Origin: Cordylochernes scorpioides
Lineage: Eukaryota; Arthropoda; Arachnida; Pseudoscorpiones; Chernetidae
Length of the DNA stretch: 64,000 nt
Assembly (NCBI GenBank): GCA_030710605.1
Contig: CP092863.1
Coordinates: 122,066,203 to 122,130,202 of the forward strand
Direction of reading: 5' to 3'
This document shows positions 31,957 through 43,030 of the stretch, in pieces. Below the pieces are notes generated by a model. That model had not been told where the DNA came from and made no database searches. It saw only the letters and a program-made list of their open reading frames with translations. A program made the translations under genes and the position numbers. The first letter of the stretch is position 1; each line of letters begins with the position of its first letter.

Positions 31957-32583
31957 TTATATCTATATAATATATGAAAGAAAAATGGAATAAGAGAAGG
32001 AATAAAGATAGTTAAAATCAAAGAGTAGATAAATATTATATTTTAAGGAATATTGGAGCCCAGATAGAAAGAGATATAAAATTGAATATGCTTTAATGCA
32101 ATAAAATACAGGTAATCCGTCAGAAATAGTTTAGATTATGCAAATAAAAAGTTGCATAGACATATATCCCCTAGTGTGGGTTAAGAAGGAATATTTCAGG
32201 AGATATAAAATTGAATATGTTTTTTAATATAATCAAATACACGTAAGAAACAGTGCCGGCTATGCAAATAAAGAAGTTGCATAGACATATATCCCCTAGT
32301 GTCCGTTAAGAAGGAATATTTCAGGAGATATAAAATTGAATATGTTTTAATGTAATCAAATACACGTAAGAAACAGTGCCTGCTATGCAAATAAAGAAGT
32401 TGCATAGACATATATCCCCTAGTGTCGGTTAAGAAGGAATATTTCAGGAGATATAAAATTGAATATGTTTTTTAATGTAATCAAATACACGTAAGAAACA
32501 GTGCCGGCTATGCAAATAAAGAAGTTGCATAGACATATATCCCCTAGTGTCGGTTAAGAAGGAATATTTCAGGAGAGTCTCTC
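31158..32583. mobile_element. Inverted-end element, uninterrupted form
   Basis: GAGAGACTC at one end and GAGTCTCTC at the other, with about 70 bp inverted similarity; 1.43 kb; four right-end tandem units; a long TA-rich tract at about 31895-31950. No transposase. Contains a family P palindrome (31330-31530) and the AATGCGGCTT repeat. Confidence 0.78.
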
Positions 32584-33141
32584 AACAATCGATCAACAGT
32601 TCAATACCTGCACAAGATTTCTTTCTCCGTCTTCATAATCCATCATTGCACCTTCTTACTTTAAAAATGTCCTTAGAAAATTTCCAATTTAGCACTTTAA
32701 CCGGACGCCATATATAGCGCGAGAATTCTTTTTTTTTTTTTTTCTTCTTTAAAAAATTGGAATTCTTTTTTTTTTTTTTAAGAAAGAAATTAAATAACCT
32801 TTTCCTTCCTTCCTTCCATTCTTGACTTGATTAATATCATTTTGGAAATGGTATTTTATATATGGATTCGTTCAAATATATTTCAATATTTAGTGAAATG
32901 TAATCCATATAAAGTGAATGTTTTTCTTTTTCAGTTAGATAAAAATTTCCTATTGTCCTTACTTCAATATTGAGGGTTCTGGCTCATCAATTTAATATGC
33001 AAATTGAAGTTTTATTTTTACATATGAAATAACTTTCTACTATGATGCATAGAATATATTATTAGGTGAACTCTCATAGTAGAACTATGGGAAAGTAATT
33101 TGTCTAGAATAACCAAAATCAACGTTTAGTTTATTTTTATC

Positions 33142-33155
33142 CCACTAGATGGCGC
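33142..33155 (+). promoter_or_regulatory. CTCF-like motif
   Basis: CCACTAGATGGCGC, identical to 9644-9657. Confidence 0.5.
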
Positions 33156-33290
33156 TCTGCCATCTAAAAATGCATATCTTCCTTTGATTATGTATTATAA
33201 CAATGTTTATCACCCCAATAAAAACTGTACGGTAGTGATAAGGAATAAGCCAAAACACCAGTTTTGACAAATCCAGACAACAGCCAACAA

Positions 33291-33333
33291 CCTGTATACC
33301 GTGGTTTCAGGCTATGGCCCTCATCAGTATAGG
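33291..33333 (-). ncRNA. Type I hammerhead, class beta
   Basis: CTGATGA, stem II GGGC/GCCT, GAAA, stem III ACCACGGT, triplet GTA, stem I CCTATA/TACAGG with one mismatch. Differs from the copy 1 version (9796) in stems I, II and III. Confidence 0.75.
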
Positions 33334-34186
33334 GACGGCTTCATTCTGGCTCATTCCTTATATAATTAAAGGCAGAAGTTCCTATTTCAATACATCAATA
33401 TCATTCTCACTCTTTATTGTTCATATATATATTTACATATTGGTAGAGAGAAATATGCACATCAAAATTCATCGATGCAATAAACATACTAAATGTTTTC
33501 GAAAATACAGTCTGCAATAATATAACTTTTCTTAATAGTTTGAGCCAAAAGACGATCCATCAATTAAGTTTATATAAAAGGGCGTATCTGGATCTGTAAA
33601 GAAAGAAAAAAAAAAAACATTTTCTCAAAATATTTCGAAGAAACTGCTCCCTCTTTATCAATTTATTGCACAGTTCTTCTTAATAATTCAGTGTTTCTTA
33701 ATAGCTTTTTAAAATTTGTAAAGCTTCACGCATTCATTTTAACGTTAATAATATATTTTTAAAACGTGAAAAAAACTTATATTTCACTTTTAATTTGAAT
33801 CAAAATGTATATATTTATTTTACTAGAGATAAATTTAGGATTATAGTATCAAACTGGAATTGTCCAGAAAGTCTTACAAAGTCAGTCGAGTTACTGCTGT
33901 CTGAAATGGTGTCAAATTTGACAGACCTTCTTACAATAGGAAGGTTAAACATTAATTTTACAATCTACCAAATTATTCAAAGAAATCTCAGCACTAATTG
34001 CTGACAATTCAAGGCTTGGAACTAACCTTTAAAACCATCTCTAGGATAAGTGATTTAAAAAAGGTTATGCTTAGAGAGGTATAGAAATGGTAGGAAACCT
34101 TGGTAGCAATATTGTCTCCTTTGTAGGAGTTCAATGTGAAGATTTCATTTCAATTTTACATTTTACTTACTTAATTAACTTATTGC

Positions 34187-34317
34187 ATCAAGTCCTCAAA
34201 TGTATCAAATCCTCAAATGTATCAAATCCTCAAATGCATCAAATCCTCAAATGCATCAAATCCTCAAATGTATCAAATCCTTAAATGTATCAAATCCTCA
34301 AATGTATCAAATCCTCC
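34187..34317 (+). repeat. 17-bp minisatellite, short allele
   Basis: About 7-8 units against about 15 in copy 1. Confidence 0.93.
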
Positions 34318-35159
34318 AAAAAAAAAGACATCTGAGAAAACTCCAGGACTATAATAGAAAAACTGAGACGATGGAACCTAAAAGAGATTGTTTAAACGAC
34401 TTGAGGAATAAACAACAACAACTTAAGATACGACTTTCTTTACATACCTTTTTTTATATATTAATAAAATTTAAAAAAAAAAAAAACAGGCGGCATATTG
34501 AAATATTTGCGCTTATAACAGAGTAAAAAACAAATTAAAACTTAGAATTAATACCTTTGAAAATCTTCAATATGTATAATATGTAATGTTTTCATTTGGG
34601 GAAAAAATTAATCTAGGGATGTGTTATTGTATATAACATGAAAAAGATCGTATTTAGAGAGAGCTTTCAAGCATGACATATTTCTACAAGTAGATCAATA
34701 ACTATGCCTACAACAATGCACTTCTTTATATCCTGGCTTTCAGAAAACCTTTTAGTTCTCAACAAGCCAATTTGGCTGAAATTACGTTTTTTAAATGGAT
34801 CTTTCAATCTCTTAACAACGGATAACAATTTTAAAACTGAGTTTCGAGTATCTATACCAAAAAGGATATAATTTAGATGAACGAGGTTTCAAATTTTGTT
34901 GTTTAGATGGAAAAAAAGGGAAAATGTGTGTTGATATTGGAGATGAAAAGGATGCTGGCAGTATGTAAAGATGGGAAGACAAATTGCCAGCTACTCCCCT
35001 TGTTGATGGATAGTGTAAAAACAGGAAGTGACGAAAGACTTCCTGCATAATGATGATACTAAATTAGCACTTCCGGGAACCATTCATCATCGTACAGTAT
35101 CTAAATACGTTCAGAGTGGAGAGAGATTTCCTCGAATAACACTTGAGATGATCATATGA

Positions 35160-35570
35160 CAATACCACGCCATCTATCAGTACCAAATCACGTTAGAACG
35201 CCCTTGCATCTTTAGAATAATTTTTAACACTTTGCCAAATAGTTTATTTTTTATTAAAAAGGCATCTCCTTATCGTGAAACTAAAAGTTGCTGATGGATT
35301 TTACCATCTATCGGAATAAATATCAACTATTCTCGTTTATTTTTAATTTTATTCCAGAATTAGCCCAAATACCCATTCTTGATTAATCAAGAAAAGCTAA
35401 CTACGGACGCGTTTCGGGCTGTTGGCCCTAATCAGTGTGGTGTAAGCTGTATCTCAACGACCCAAAAAACATGTCATTCAGGCAACCTGAAAAATCATGA
35501 AACGGGTAGTTAAGACCAGAATTGCGTGAGACCGTGACGGTTTAATTTTTGTTTTTTTCTGACAAGAACC
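35160..35570 (-). mobile_element. Class alpha element, decayed
   Basis: Ribozyme remnant near 35400-35440 (minus) has CTGATTA in place of CTGATGA but keeps ACGCGT and GAAA, the reverse of the damage pattern in copy 1 (CTGATGA kept, stem III lost). Confidence 0.75.
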
Positions 35571-35679
35571 AAATATTTTTGTCGAAACGTCGAGACAATA
35601 AAAAAGACTTTCAAGCCGAAGTATCTTTAATTTGAAGAAGGATGTGTTTCTTATTATAATTCAATAATTTTTCTTAATA

Positions 35680-35950
35680 CACCTATCCCCCGATTTACAC
35701 GGTACTTGTCTTACACGTTTTCGCTTTTACACGGTTTTCAAATAAGTTTTTTGTTTTGTTTTTATCGCACTATACTAAATGCTACTGTGATTGAACACAT
35801 GCGCTGTGTACACATCTCACGAGGAATCCCGAGCTTATGTGCTGACTACATATTTTAACCTGTCAATGCATTTTATTTTTATTTCTGTGTACACCTATTT
35901 TACACGTTTTTCTCAGGAACGTATCTACCGTGTAAATCGGAGGATAGGTG
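35680..35950. mobile_element. 271-bp TA-flanked MITE
   Basis: Ends CACCTATCCCCCGATTTACA and its inverse with one mismatch over about 25 bp; TA on each side (35678-35679, 35951-35952). Interior has TTACACGTTTT and TTTACACGG motifs. pogo/Tigger-like ends. Confidence 0.87.
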
Positions 35951-36640
35951 TATAAGAAACTCATCCTGGGTGATTTTATTTTTCTAATAATTGTCGAAGG
36001 ATTTTAAGTCGATATGAATACGTAACAAAACTAAGAAGCAATTTTATTTTCAATTTTTCAATATGAAACTAACTTTATATACTGTCCTTACTGTGACGAT
36101 GATAAAAAAATATATATTGGGAGGGCTTGGCTCATCAGTAGTAAACCCTCTATTTATTTATTAACCAGTTTAATCTACCATACCAATTTTAGAGCTCTAA
36201 TATTGTATTGGAAAATTTTGTTTACTTCTTTATCACCATGACTTATCACTACCATTACGTTTTGTACTGTAGATAATGAAAATTGGAAGCTATATATTAG
36301 TAGTCAGTTTCTCAGCAATTTCAAACTCCTTGTTCATGAAATCTCAACAGTCTTTAAATTTGAATATCATCGTTAAATTAGCGCTCTCTATCGCTGAAAA
36401 TTATCTTTAAATTAAATAGCTAATGCATCATAATATAACTGTAGATAATAAACAAACATAATGCATGTCTTTAATGTAATTTTAAAGGGAGAGGTGCCAC
36501 GTTTACTTAATATACTGAAGTGTATACAAATTAGAGATGGCTTCTTCCAAAAAAAAAAGATACTGCCTCAGTACAGAGCTCAGACAAACCTGAAGAAGAA
36601 GGATCCCGCTCTAAAACGAAATATATATACATATAAACAA
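35951..36640. other. No gene; family P scrap at 36060-36185
   Basis: GGCTTGGCTCATCAGTAG plus degraded interior. The rest is AT-rich. Confidence 0.5.
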
Positions 36641-36905
36641 AGAAGCCATCTCCTGAACACGAGCACATGTGCTTTTTAGATGGCAGAGCGCCATCTAGTG
36701 GAGCAAAAATAAACTAAACGTTTATTTAGCTTGCTCCGTGATATTTGGCCATTCCAATTTCTTGATAAATCAAGAAAAGCCATCAACGAACGCGTTTCGC
36801 GCTGTTGGCGCTCGTCAGCGTGGAGAAGGCTGTAAAAAGCACATGTGCTCGTGGTCAGGAGATGCCTTTATTTTTAATATCAACACCTGACCCACTTATC
36901 TTTTT
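36640..36905 (-). mobile_element. Class alpha hammerhead element, single monomer
   Basis: Inverted AGCACATGTGCT at both sides encloses a CTCF-like site (36688-36701, minus), hairpin GGAGCAA/TTGCTCC, and the ribozyme at 36784-36823. Intermediate in sequence between the 350-bp array and 299-455. Confidence 0.8.
36784..36823 (-). ncRNA. Type I hammerhead ribozyme, class alpha
   Basis: CCACG/CGTTG stem I with one mismatch, CTGACGA, GCGC/GCGC stem II, GAAA, ACGCGT, triplet GTT. Probably active or nearly so. Confidence 0.88.
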
Positions 36906-37092
36906 TTTTTTTTTTTCTATTGTTTTTCCGCGTTTTGCGCGGAAGAGCTTTGCTCGATGCAATACCTTGAAATTTATATGTATGTACCTCTACAGACCTA
37001 TAAGCTTATGTCCATAGTTCACTAAACACCATTTAGCTGCCTTCCATAGAAAATGCAGGGTATATAACAAAACCAGTCCAATACAATAGTAG

Positions 37093-37158
37093 AGCGGTCT
37101 ATAGATTAATTTGGCGAAACCGCTGAGAGGGTTCACTACTGATGAGCCAAGCCCTCTC
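37093..37158 (+). ncRNA. Permuted hammerhead core (family P), intact core
   Basis: AGCGGTC (37093), TATAGA, linker TTAAT, TTGGC, GAAA (37116), stem III strand ACCGCT, GAGAGGG, TTCACTA, CTGATGA (37139), GCCAA, CCCTCTC. Relative to 20028, the second pair of stem I has changed from G-C to A-T on both strands, and the outer stem from GGGAGGG/CCCTTCC to GAGAGGG/CCCTCTC. Same reversed strand order. Confidence 0.7.
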
Positions 37159-37539
37159 ATTCATTAAATCATATCATTGCAGTAAGGTCTGTAGAGATTT
37201 AAAAAAAAAAAGAAACGCATTGCCAGTAAATTTATTTGTGTAAAATTTTAACGATAGAGGGCAATACAATTTAATTTACTAATATAAATATACCGTAAAG
37301 AAATTAAACACTTAAATGTAGGGATAATTTTCAGTGATAGAGGGCGCTATAATTTAACGATGATATTCAAATTTGAAGACTGTTGACATTTCATGAAAAA
37401 CGTGTTTGAAATAGCTGAGAGTCTGACTATTCAATAAATCCCATGCCATATTTACATATTTCCAATATCCATTTATCTTACGGAGTTATATCAAATTGTC
37501 AACAAAGCTTATAAATTAATTTTATTTCAGTATTATTCC

Positions 37540-37855
37540 AAGTACACGTGGTACAACCCATGATTATCATGATGGGTAGAAGTTGGCAACTGCTTTTACT
37601 GTACCACCATGTCTACACATGTGAAAAGCAGTTCGACTTTTGTACTTACAAATGTGTCGGAGCCCCCGTTTGGTTACTTGCACTCGCTGGTGGGGTTGAA
37701 CTTTTGCAAGAATGGGGCCCCTTGGAAAATTCTTTTATTATTTTTTTATTATTATTAGAAAAAAGTGTGCTCAATGTACGTAATTCAATCCCAAGACGTA
37801 GCAGTCGAAAACCAACGGTTTAGACCACCCTTCCACCGAGACCCCAATTAAAATT
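37540..37855 (-). mobile_element. SINE with tRNA-like head
   Basis: Minus strand begins GGGGTCTCGGTGG with GGGATTGAATTACG as B-box-like part; body ends in the CCATGATTATCATGATGGG palindrome and TTGTACCACGTGTAC. Longest copy of the 12740-13025 family. Confidence 0.7.
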
Positions 37856-37879
37856 TTAAAAATTTAAAGTCAAAAATAT

Positions 37880-38095
37880 ATATTATGATGCATTAGCGCG
37901 CCATCTGCTATGAATATTCGAAACTATTATAGACACGTATGATTCATTTAAAAATTAAACAATTTCTACTGTCCTTACTGAAATGGAATTAATTTAATGG
38001 AATCCCATTAATTTTTCCATTACAGTAAGGACAGTAGAAATTGTTTAATTTTTAAATGAATCATACGTGTCTATAATAGTTTCGAATATTCATAA
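37880..38095. repeat. Family P tail palindrome
   Basis: Arms of about 95 bp, almost perfect, with CGCGCCATCTGC on the left arm only; no ribozyme blocks left. Confidence 0.8.
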
Positions 38096-38520
38096 AAAAA
38101 TATATAATTTATATAGATATTTATATATTCATATCTCTTTCTATGTGTTTGATCATCTAAAATGTCCCCCCCTCACCTATACATAAAATAATTGCTAAGC
38201 CTATATTAAAACTAGGCCTAAATACAAATATAGTTAATTGGTGCTAATCATTTATCTAAAAGATTACTACAATAAATAATAGTTAACGAATTGAAAACAA
38301 TTTCTGTATTCAATGAATAAACAATTCAGGTGGGACAACGATTACATCTTCTTTTGGCAATCTGAAATCAATTATCAGACGACGGAAATTAGTGATGTTC
38401 GTCTGCTGCGTAGGTGAACATGTAGTTTAATTAATGTTTGGGGGGAAGGAAGGCATTTCCATTCTGTGAAATTGTTTTCGAATTAATCAAATAATTTGTG
38501 TTCGAACGAATTACTTTTCT
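38096..38520. other. No recognisable feature
   Basis: AT-rich low-copy DNA. Confidence 0.45.
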
Positions 38521-38524
38521 CCCC

Positions 38525-39025
38525 TGTTTATTATTATTACTATTATTCTGTGAGCAGACGATAGTTTGATAAGATTTGGCGGAAAAAAAAATAGTTTTAT
38601 TGAGATTATGTTATCAAATTTTGAGTTTACTATTTAGAGAAATATAGTGATTATTATTACTATTATTTTGTGGACAGACGATAGTTTCGATAAGATTTGG
38701 CGGAAAAAAAAAATAGTTTTATTGCGATGATGTTATCAAATTTTTTGGTTTACTATTTAGAGAAATATAGTAATTATTATTACTATTATTTTTGTGAGCA
38801 GACGATAGTTTGATAAGATTTGGCGGGGGAAAAAATGAATAGTTTTATTGAGATCATGTTATCAAATTTTTGGGTTTACCATTTAGAGAAATATAGTAAT
38901 TATTATTACTATTATTTTTGTGGGCAGACGATAGTTTCGATAAGATTTGGCGGGAAAAAAAGAATAGTTTTATTGCGATGATGTTATCAAATTTTTGGGT
39001 TTACTATTTAGAAATATAGTAATAT
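38525..39025 (+). repeat. ~122-bp tandem repeat with two-unit higher order
   Basis: Four units with GCAGACGATAGTTT. Units 1 and 3 share GTTTGATAAG and GAGAT; units 2 and 4 share GTTTCGATAAG and GCGATGATG, so the array grew as dimers. Confidence 0.85.
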
Positions 39026-39054
39026 ATTGAAGAAGGAAGTTTACGGCAACGTGT

Positions 39055-39115
39055 TTCTTTTACTTGTGCGGTATAATCGGCAAGCTTTCGGACTATGACT
39101 TCCTTCAACAGGTCC
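39055..39115 (-). ncRNA. Hammerhead-like motif, A6U type
   Basis: Minus strand CTGTTGA, imperfect stem, GAAAGCTTGC. Same core change as 16359, 21496 and 46877. Confidence 0.4.
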
Positions 39116-39329
39116 TTTGATTCCTTTTTCAAGATGATGTCAGGCGATTCCTTCTCTTGTAATAGTAATATATGGAAAAAGGTTAATGGTACGTTAAAAT
39201 ATATAATTTGATGGACACGTGTTTTTGCTTTCTAAATGTTTTTATATAGTTTAAAATAACCACCTTGGAGACTTTCTTAACCTGCTGGATATTCCAACTT
39301 TATTGTCGCGTAATCTTTCCTCAAGAGAT

Positions 39330-39597
39330 ATAATAACATCTACCCATGACTCTAGTTCCCCAGTAAGTCCTTCTCTCCCCCTTTACACATTGTAAATAAC
39401 ATTGCTAATTATTGTAACTATTGTATATACCCTCTTCTACTTGGAGAAGCTGTATAAGACCAAAGGGTCATAACAGGGACTTTTGTTGTTGTTACTACCG
39501 TTATTATTGTATGTACCCTACATTTCTGTGCTTGGAGAATCCGTGTAAGACTAAATTGTCTTAATAAAGCTTTTTGTTGTTGTTGTTGTTATAGTTT
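39330..39597 (+). mobile_element. LINE 3' end(s) with TTG tail
   Basis: Two successive 3' tail-like pieces: CTTGGAGAAGCTGTATAAGA ending TTTTGTTGTTGTT, then CTTGGAGAATCCGTGTAAG ending AATAAAGC and (TTG)n. Consistent with 5'-truncated LINE copies. No coding part. Confidence 0.6.
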
Positions 39598-39649
39598 AAA
39601 ATTAGATAATTAGATGATAAAAATGCATATATTGGATTAAATAAAAATA

Positions 39650-39885
39650 TTTATTTGGTAATATTCCGGTTAGCTGAACGCCAACCTTTGTCAAAGTATA
39701 AAAACGTATTTATTTTTGTATAAACAAACTCAGCGCCTAATACTGTCATTCAATTACAAAACTAATTTAACTGTAATCTAATGACGTTATGTGGCACTGA
39801 GTTTTGTTTATACAAAATAAATACGTTGTTGTACCTTGACAAAGGTTGCTGTTACGCCATCCGAAATACACTCATGGACAAAACT
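39650..39885. repeat. Imperfect inverted repeat, ~75-bp arms
   Basis: CAACCTTTGTCAA...ACGTATTTATTTTTGTATA on the left is inverted on the right with about 15% mismatches. Probably an old MITE. Confidence 0.6.
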
Positions 39886-40376
39886 TAAGAAAAATATTTT
39901 TAGCATGTATATCGGTATTCATACAATAACTCTTAATTCTCAATAAAAAAATGGTATAAAATAAATTATAATTTTTTTTTCTACTCTGTGTGTAATAATG
40001 ACAATTATTCCTAAGACAATTCTTAAGATACTCCTATCATCATATTGTATAAGAAAACAAAACAAAAAAAAAAAAAACTTTTAAATATTTAATTTGAAAT
40101 CCACGTATCGGGCTTTTAACCAGCTATCTTTTAAATAATAAATGTCCACAAGGTCTCTACTCAGAAAATAGTTTAAAATCCCCATGAAACGACAATTATA
40201 TAAATAAATAAATAAAGTAGAAGGGGAAAGTAAAAAGTTTGTTAAATTATCCAATTTACCATCTAAAACATTCGGGCAAATTTTACCGCCCATTAAAATA
40301 CTTTAATTGAGATTTTATGGGGAGATTCTTTAAAAATGCACATCCACTAATTACATTTTATGGGGGGGGGGGGGCT
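39886..40376. other. No gene; scrap of the 118-bp family and a poly-G run
   Basis: ACTCATGGACAAAACTTAAG near 39871 is an isolated end of the 490-1285 family. A run of G near 40363-40374 borders the next satellite. Confidence 0.5.
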
Positions 40377-40653
40377 ATGATTATCATGGCTTTAGGCGGG
40401 TAACTGAGAGAGAGAATACTGATTTATGCTGAGTATTCATAGGGATGTGTTTTAATACATGTGTGTTACGTAATGATTATCATGGCTTCAGGCGGCTAAC
40501 TGAGAGAGAAAGAATACTGATTTATGCTGAGTATTCATAGGGATGTGTTATAATACATGTGTGTTACGTAATGATTATCATGGCTTCAGGCGGCTAACTG
40601 AGAGAGAAAGAATACTGATTTATGCTGAGTATTCATAGGGATGTGTTATAATA

Positions 40654-40700
40654 CACTGCGTGACATTGAAAATGGAACACCAAGAAATAGTGGCCAGAAA
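40654..40700. repeat. Tc1 left terminal inverted repeat
   Basis: 47 bp beginning CACTGCGTGACATTG, perfectly inverted at 42026-42072. Confidence 0.97.
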
Positions 40701-40896
40701 ATAATGCAAATTTCAGGGTAGACGCGCCTAACCGAGTTATGCAAATGATGTAAAATGCGCAGCTCTCGTGCGCACATGGAGTAAGATATAAGGGAAGGAA
40801 CTTGCAGAAAGGACAGTATTCGTGTCGTTATTTCTTCAAGGAAAATCATTGTAGAAATTTTGTTCTTGTGTCAAAAGACACGTGTAATAACAGAGA

Positions 40897-41928
40897 ATGC
40901 CAGGTCATCGTAAACGGAGGCAGTTCAAGCAGACAGACGCTTTTACGAGGGGCATGGTGATCGGACTGAAAAGGGCAGGTTGGTCCATACGTCAAATCGC
41001 AGCTGATACACACCTTGGTGCGCCCACGGTGCACCGACTGTGGAGAAGATGGTTGGAACAAGGAAATGTGGCAATTTATAGGAATGTCGGTGCAACCAGA
41101 GTGACGTCAGCACGTGTGGATCGGCGTATCCTTCGACAAGCAGTGGCGGCCCCACAAGCCACTTGTACCGCCATCCTGCAACATGTGCAAGACACCCTAG
41201 ATCATTCCATCTCGACCAGAACCATTCCCCGTCGATTGGTTGCTAATGGCTTGCACTCATGCCGTCCGCTAAGAAGACTGCCATTGACCCCACCGAATAG
41301 GCGCCAACGTTTGGAATGGTGCCGAGCTAGATCGACGTGGATGACGGAATGGCACAGGGTCGTGTTCTCAGATGAGTCGCGTTTCTGCTTGTCCAGTGAT
41401 AGTCGCCGTGTACGCGTGTGGCGTCGACGTGGAGAAAGGTCTAATCCGGCAGCAATTGTGGAACGCCCCACCGTGCGACAACGTGGAATCATGGTTTGGG
41501 GCGCAATCGCGTATGATTCCAGGTCACCTTTACTTCGTATTCAGGGCACTATGACGGCCCAACGATACGTTGATGATGTGCTGCGACCGGTGACACTCCC
41601 CTACCTTCAGGGGGTACCCAATGCCCTTTATCAGCAGGATAACGCCCGACCGCACACTGCTCGCATTAGCCAACAAGCTCTGCAAGATGTACAGATGCTT
41701 CCCTGGCCACCGTACTCTCCTGATCTCTCACCAATCGAGCACGTCTGGGACATCATTGGACGCCGTTTGCATGCCTTGCCACAGCCGCGTTCAGAAGACG
41801 AACTGTGGCAAATGGTTGAGAGGGAATGGAGAGCCATCCCTCAGGACGCCATCCGTACTCTGATTGACTCTCTACCTAGACGTGTTGCTGCGTGCATCGC
41901 CGTCCGCGGTGGTCCTACTTGCTACTAA
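40897..41928 (+). CDS. Tc1-family transposase, intact
   Basis: 343 residues, typical Tc1 length. Cut-and-paste transposase acting in the nucleus on the element's inverted ends. Residues about 15-55 and 70-120 form the paired-like helix-turn-helix DNA-binding domains, with a basic RKRRQF start and a GATR linker in the place of the usual GRPR hook. The DDE domain has D159 in FSDESRF, D248 in QQDNARPH and E281 in SPDLSPIEHVWD. The spacing D248-E281 is 32 residues by my count, where most Tc1 proteins have 34. Start ATG at 40897 lies 197 bp inside the left repeat; stop TAA. G+C is far above the host DNA, a sign of recent arrival. A polyadenylation-like AATAAA lies at 41970-41975. Confidence 0.97.
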   Translation: MPGHRKRRQFKQTDAFTRGMVIGLKRAGWSIRQIAADTHLGAPTVHRLWRRWLEQGNVAIYRNVGATRVTSARVDRRILRQAVAAPQATCTAILQHVQDTLDHSISTRTIPRRLVANGLHSCRPLRRLPLTPPNRRQRLEWCRARSTWMTEWHRVVFSDESRFCLSSDSRRVRVWRRRGERSNPAAIVERPTVRQRGIMVWGAIAYDSRSPLLRIQGTMTAQRYVDDVLRPVTLPYLQGVPNALYQQDNARPHTARISQQALQDVQMLPWPPYSPDLSPIEHVWDIIGRRLHALPQPRSEDELWQMVEREWRAIPQDAIRTLIDSLPRRVAACIAVRGGPTCY

Positions 41929-42025
41929 GCCGACGCCGTTCTCGCTCTGTATTATGACTATCATTTTGAAATAAAGATCACTTATTGTTCGTCCCTGTCT
42001 CTCTCTGTCTGCCGAGTTTCATCAC

Positions 42026-42072
42026 TTTCTGGCCACTATTTCTTGGTGTTCCATTTTCAATGTCACGCAGTG
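42026..42072. repeat. Tc1 right terminal inverted repeat
   Basis: Inverse of 40654-40700, no mismatches seen, followed by TA. Confidence 0.97.
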
Positions 42073-42420
42073 TACATGTGTGTTACGTAATGATTATCAT
42101 GGCTTTAGGCGGCTAACTGAGAGAGAAAGAATACTGATTTATGCTGAGTATTCATAGGGATGTGTTTTAATACATGTGTGTTACGTAATGATTATCATGG
42201 CTTTAGGCGGCTAACTGAGAGAGAAAGAATACTGATTTGTGCTGAGTATTCATAGGGATATGTTTTAATACATGTGTGTTACGTAATGATTATCATGGCT
42301 TTAGGCGGCTAACTGAGAGAGAAAGAATACTGATTTGTGCTGAGTATTCATAGGGATGTGTTTTACACATGTGTGTTACGTAATGATTATCATGGCTTTA
42401 GGCGGCTAACTGAAAGAGAG

Positions 42421-42623
42421 ATTAGATTGAAAAACCTTTTATTGAAATCTTGTCAATTATGTTTTACAAAACTAATGAAGAATAAAGGGAATATTTACAA
42501 TGATTTATGAGTGAGGAAGGCTCCACCATCTTGATAGGGTCCTCCTCCAGACCAGGAGAGGGTCTTCTTGGACCCCCCGTAACTCCAGGGCCAGGAAGTA
42601 TTTGTAGATTCGGGTCTTGGCAG
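42421..42623 (-). mobile_element. 5'-truncated LINE 3' end
   Basis: Minus strand ends with TTTCAATAAAAGGTTTTTC, and the insert is flanked by similar TGA(A/G)AGAGAG stretches of the satellite, so a short target duplication is likely. Upstream is a GC-rich 3' untranslated-like segment with no clear frame. Confidence 0.6.
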
Positions 42624-43030
42624 ATACAATGAGAGAGAGAGAATACTGATTTGTGCTGAGTATTCATAGGTATGTGTTTTACACATGTGTGTAAACGTAT
42701 GTGTGTATACGTATATGTTGTATAGAACGAGGATTAACAAGTTTTACCGCAAATGTGTATTTTTACAGAACGAAAATTCGTATTTTTTAATTATTTTAAG
42801 GAGAAATAACGACTATTTCTATCCTTAGGGATGAAGTATGAAAGTATGAATTGTGAAGAGTAATGATGAACGGAAAAATAAATGTGTCCAGGGATTGATG
42901 TGTACATGTTATATGTGTGTTGTTTGTATGTGTCATATACTACGTACGCTTGTATTATGCGAAATTATGTCTATATCGGAATTTTAAAAATATATATTTT
43001 TTCAATAAGTATATTAGTCTATAAAGATAA
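42624..43030. other. No gene; satellite remnant and AATGCGGCTT-repeat part
   Basis: A satellite part to about 42690, GT-rich DNA, then AAGGAGAAATAACGA and its sequel as in 4450-4550. Confidence 0.5.

Larger units (their letters stand above)
27905..35916 (+). repeat. 8.0-kb direct duplication, copy 2
   Basis: This copy is collinear with 1-12546 and holds the empty sites for both large insertions of copy 1. A TA microsatellite at about 31106-31157 sits where copy 1 has the head-to-head class beta element. About 31951-31990 sits where copy 1 has the 3.9-kb hammerhead block. Sequence continues past 35916 without a break. Confidence 0.93.
40654..42072 (+). mobile_element. Complete Tc1-family transposon
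   Basis: 1419 bp with perfect 47-bp terminal inverted repeats (40654-40700, 42026-42072), TA duplication on each side (40652-40653, 42073-42074) and one intact transposase gene. It interrupts a satellite unit at an AATACA target whose uninterrupted form is seen in neighbouring units. All signs point to a recent, possibly still mobile, insertion. Confidence 0.97.
40377..42420 (+). repeat. 98-bp satellite, split by a Tc1 element
   Basis: Units with ATGATTATCATGGCTTCAGG begin at 40377, 40473, 40571, then after the transposon at 42090, 42188, 42286 and 42383. Removing 40654-42073 restores an intact unit. A further partial unit follows at about 42620-42690. Confidence 0.93.

Noticed and set aside
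31818..32021. Frames with long IY repeats
   Set aside because: Translation of TA microsatellites.
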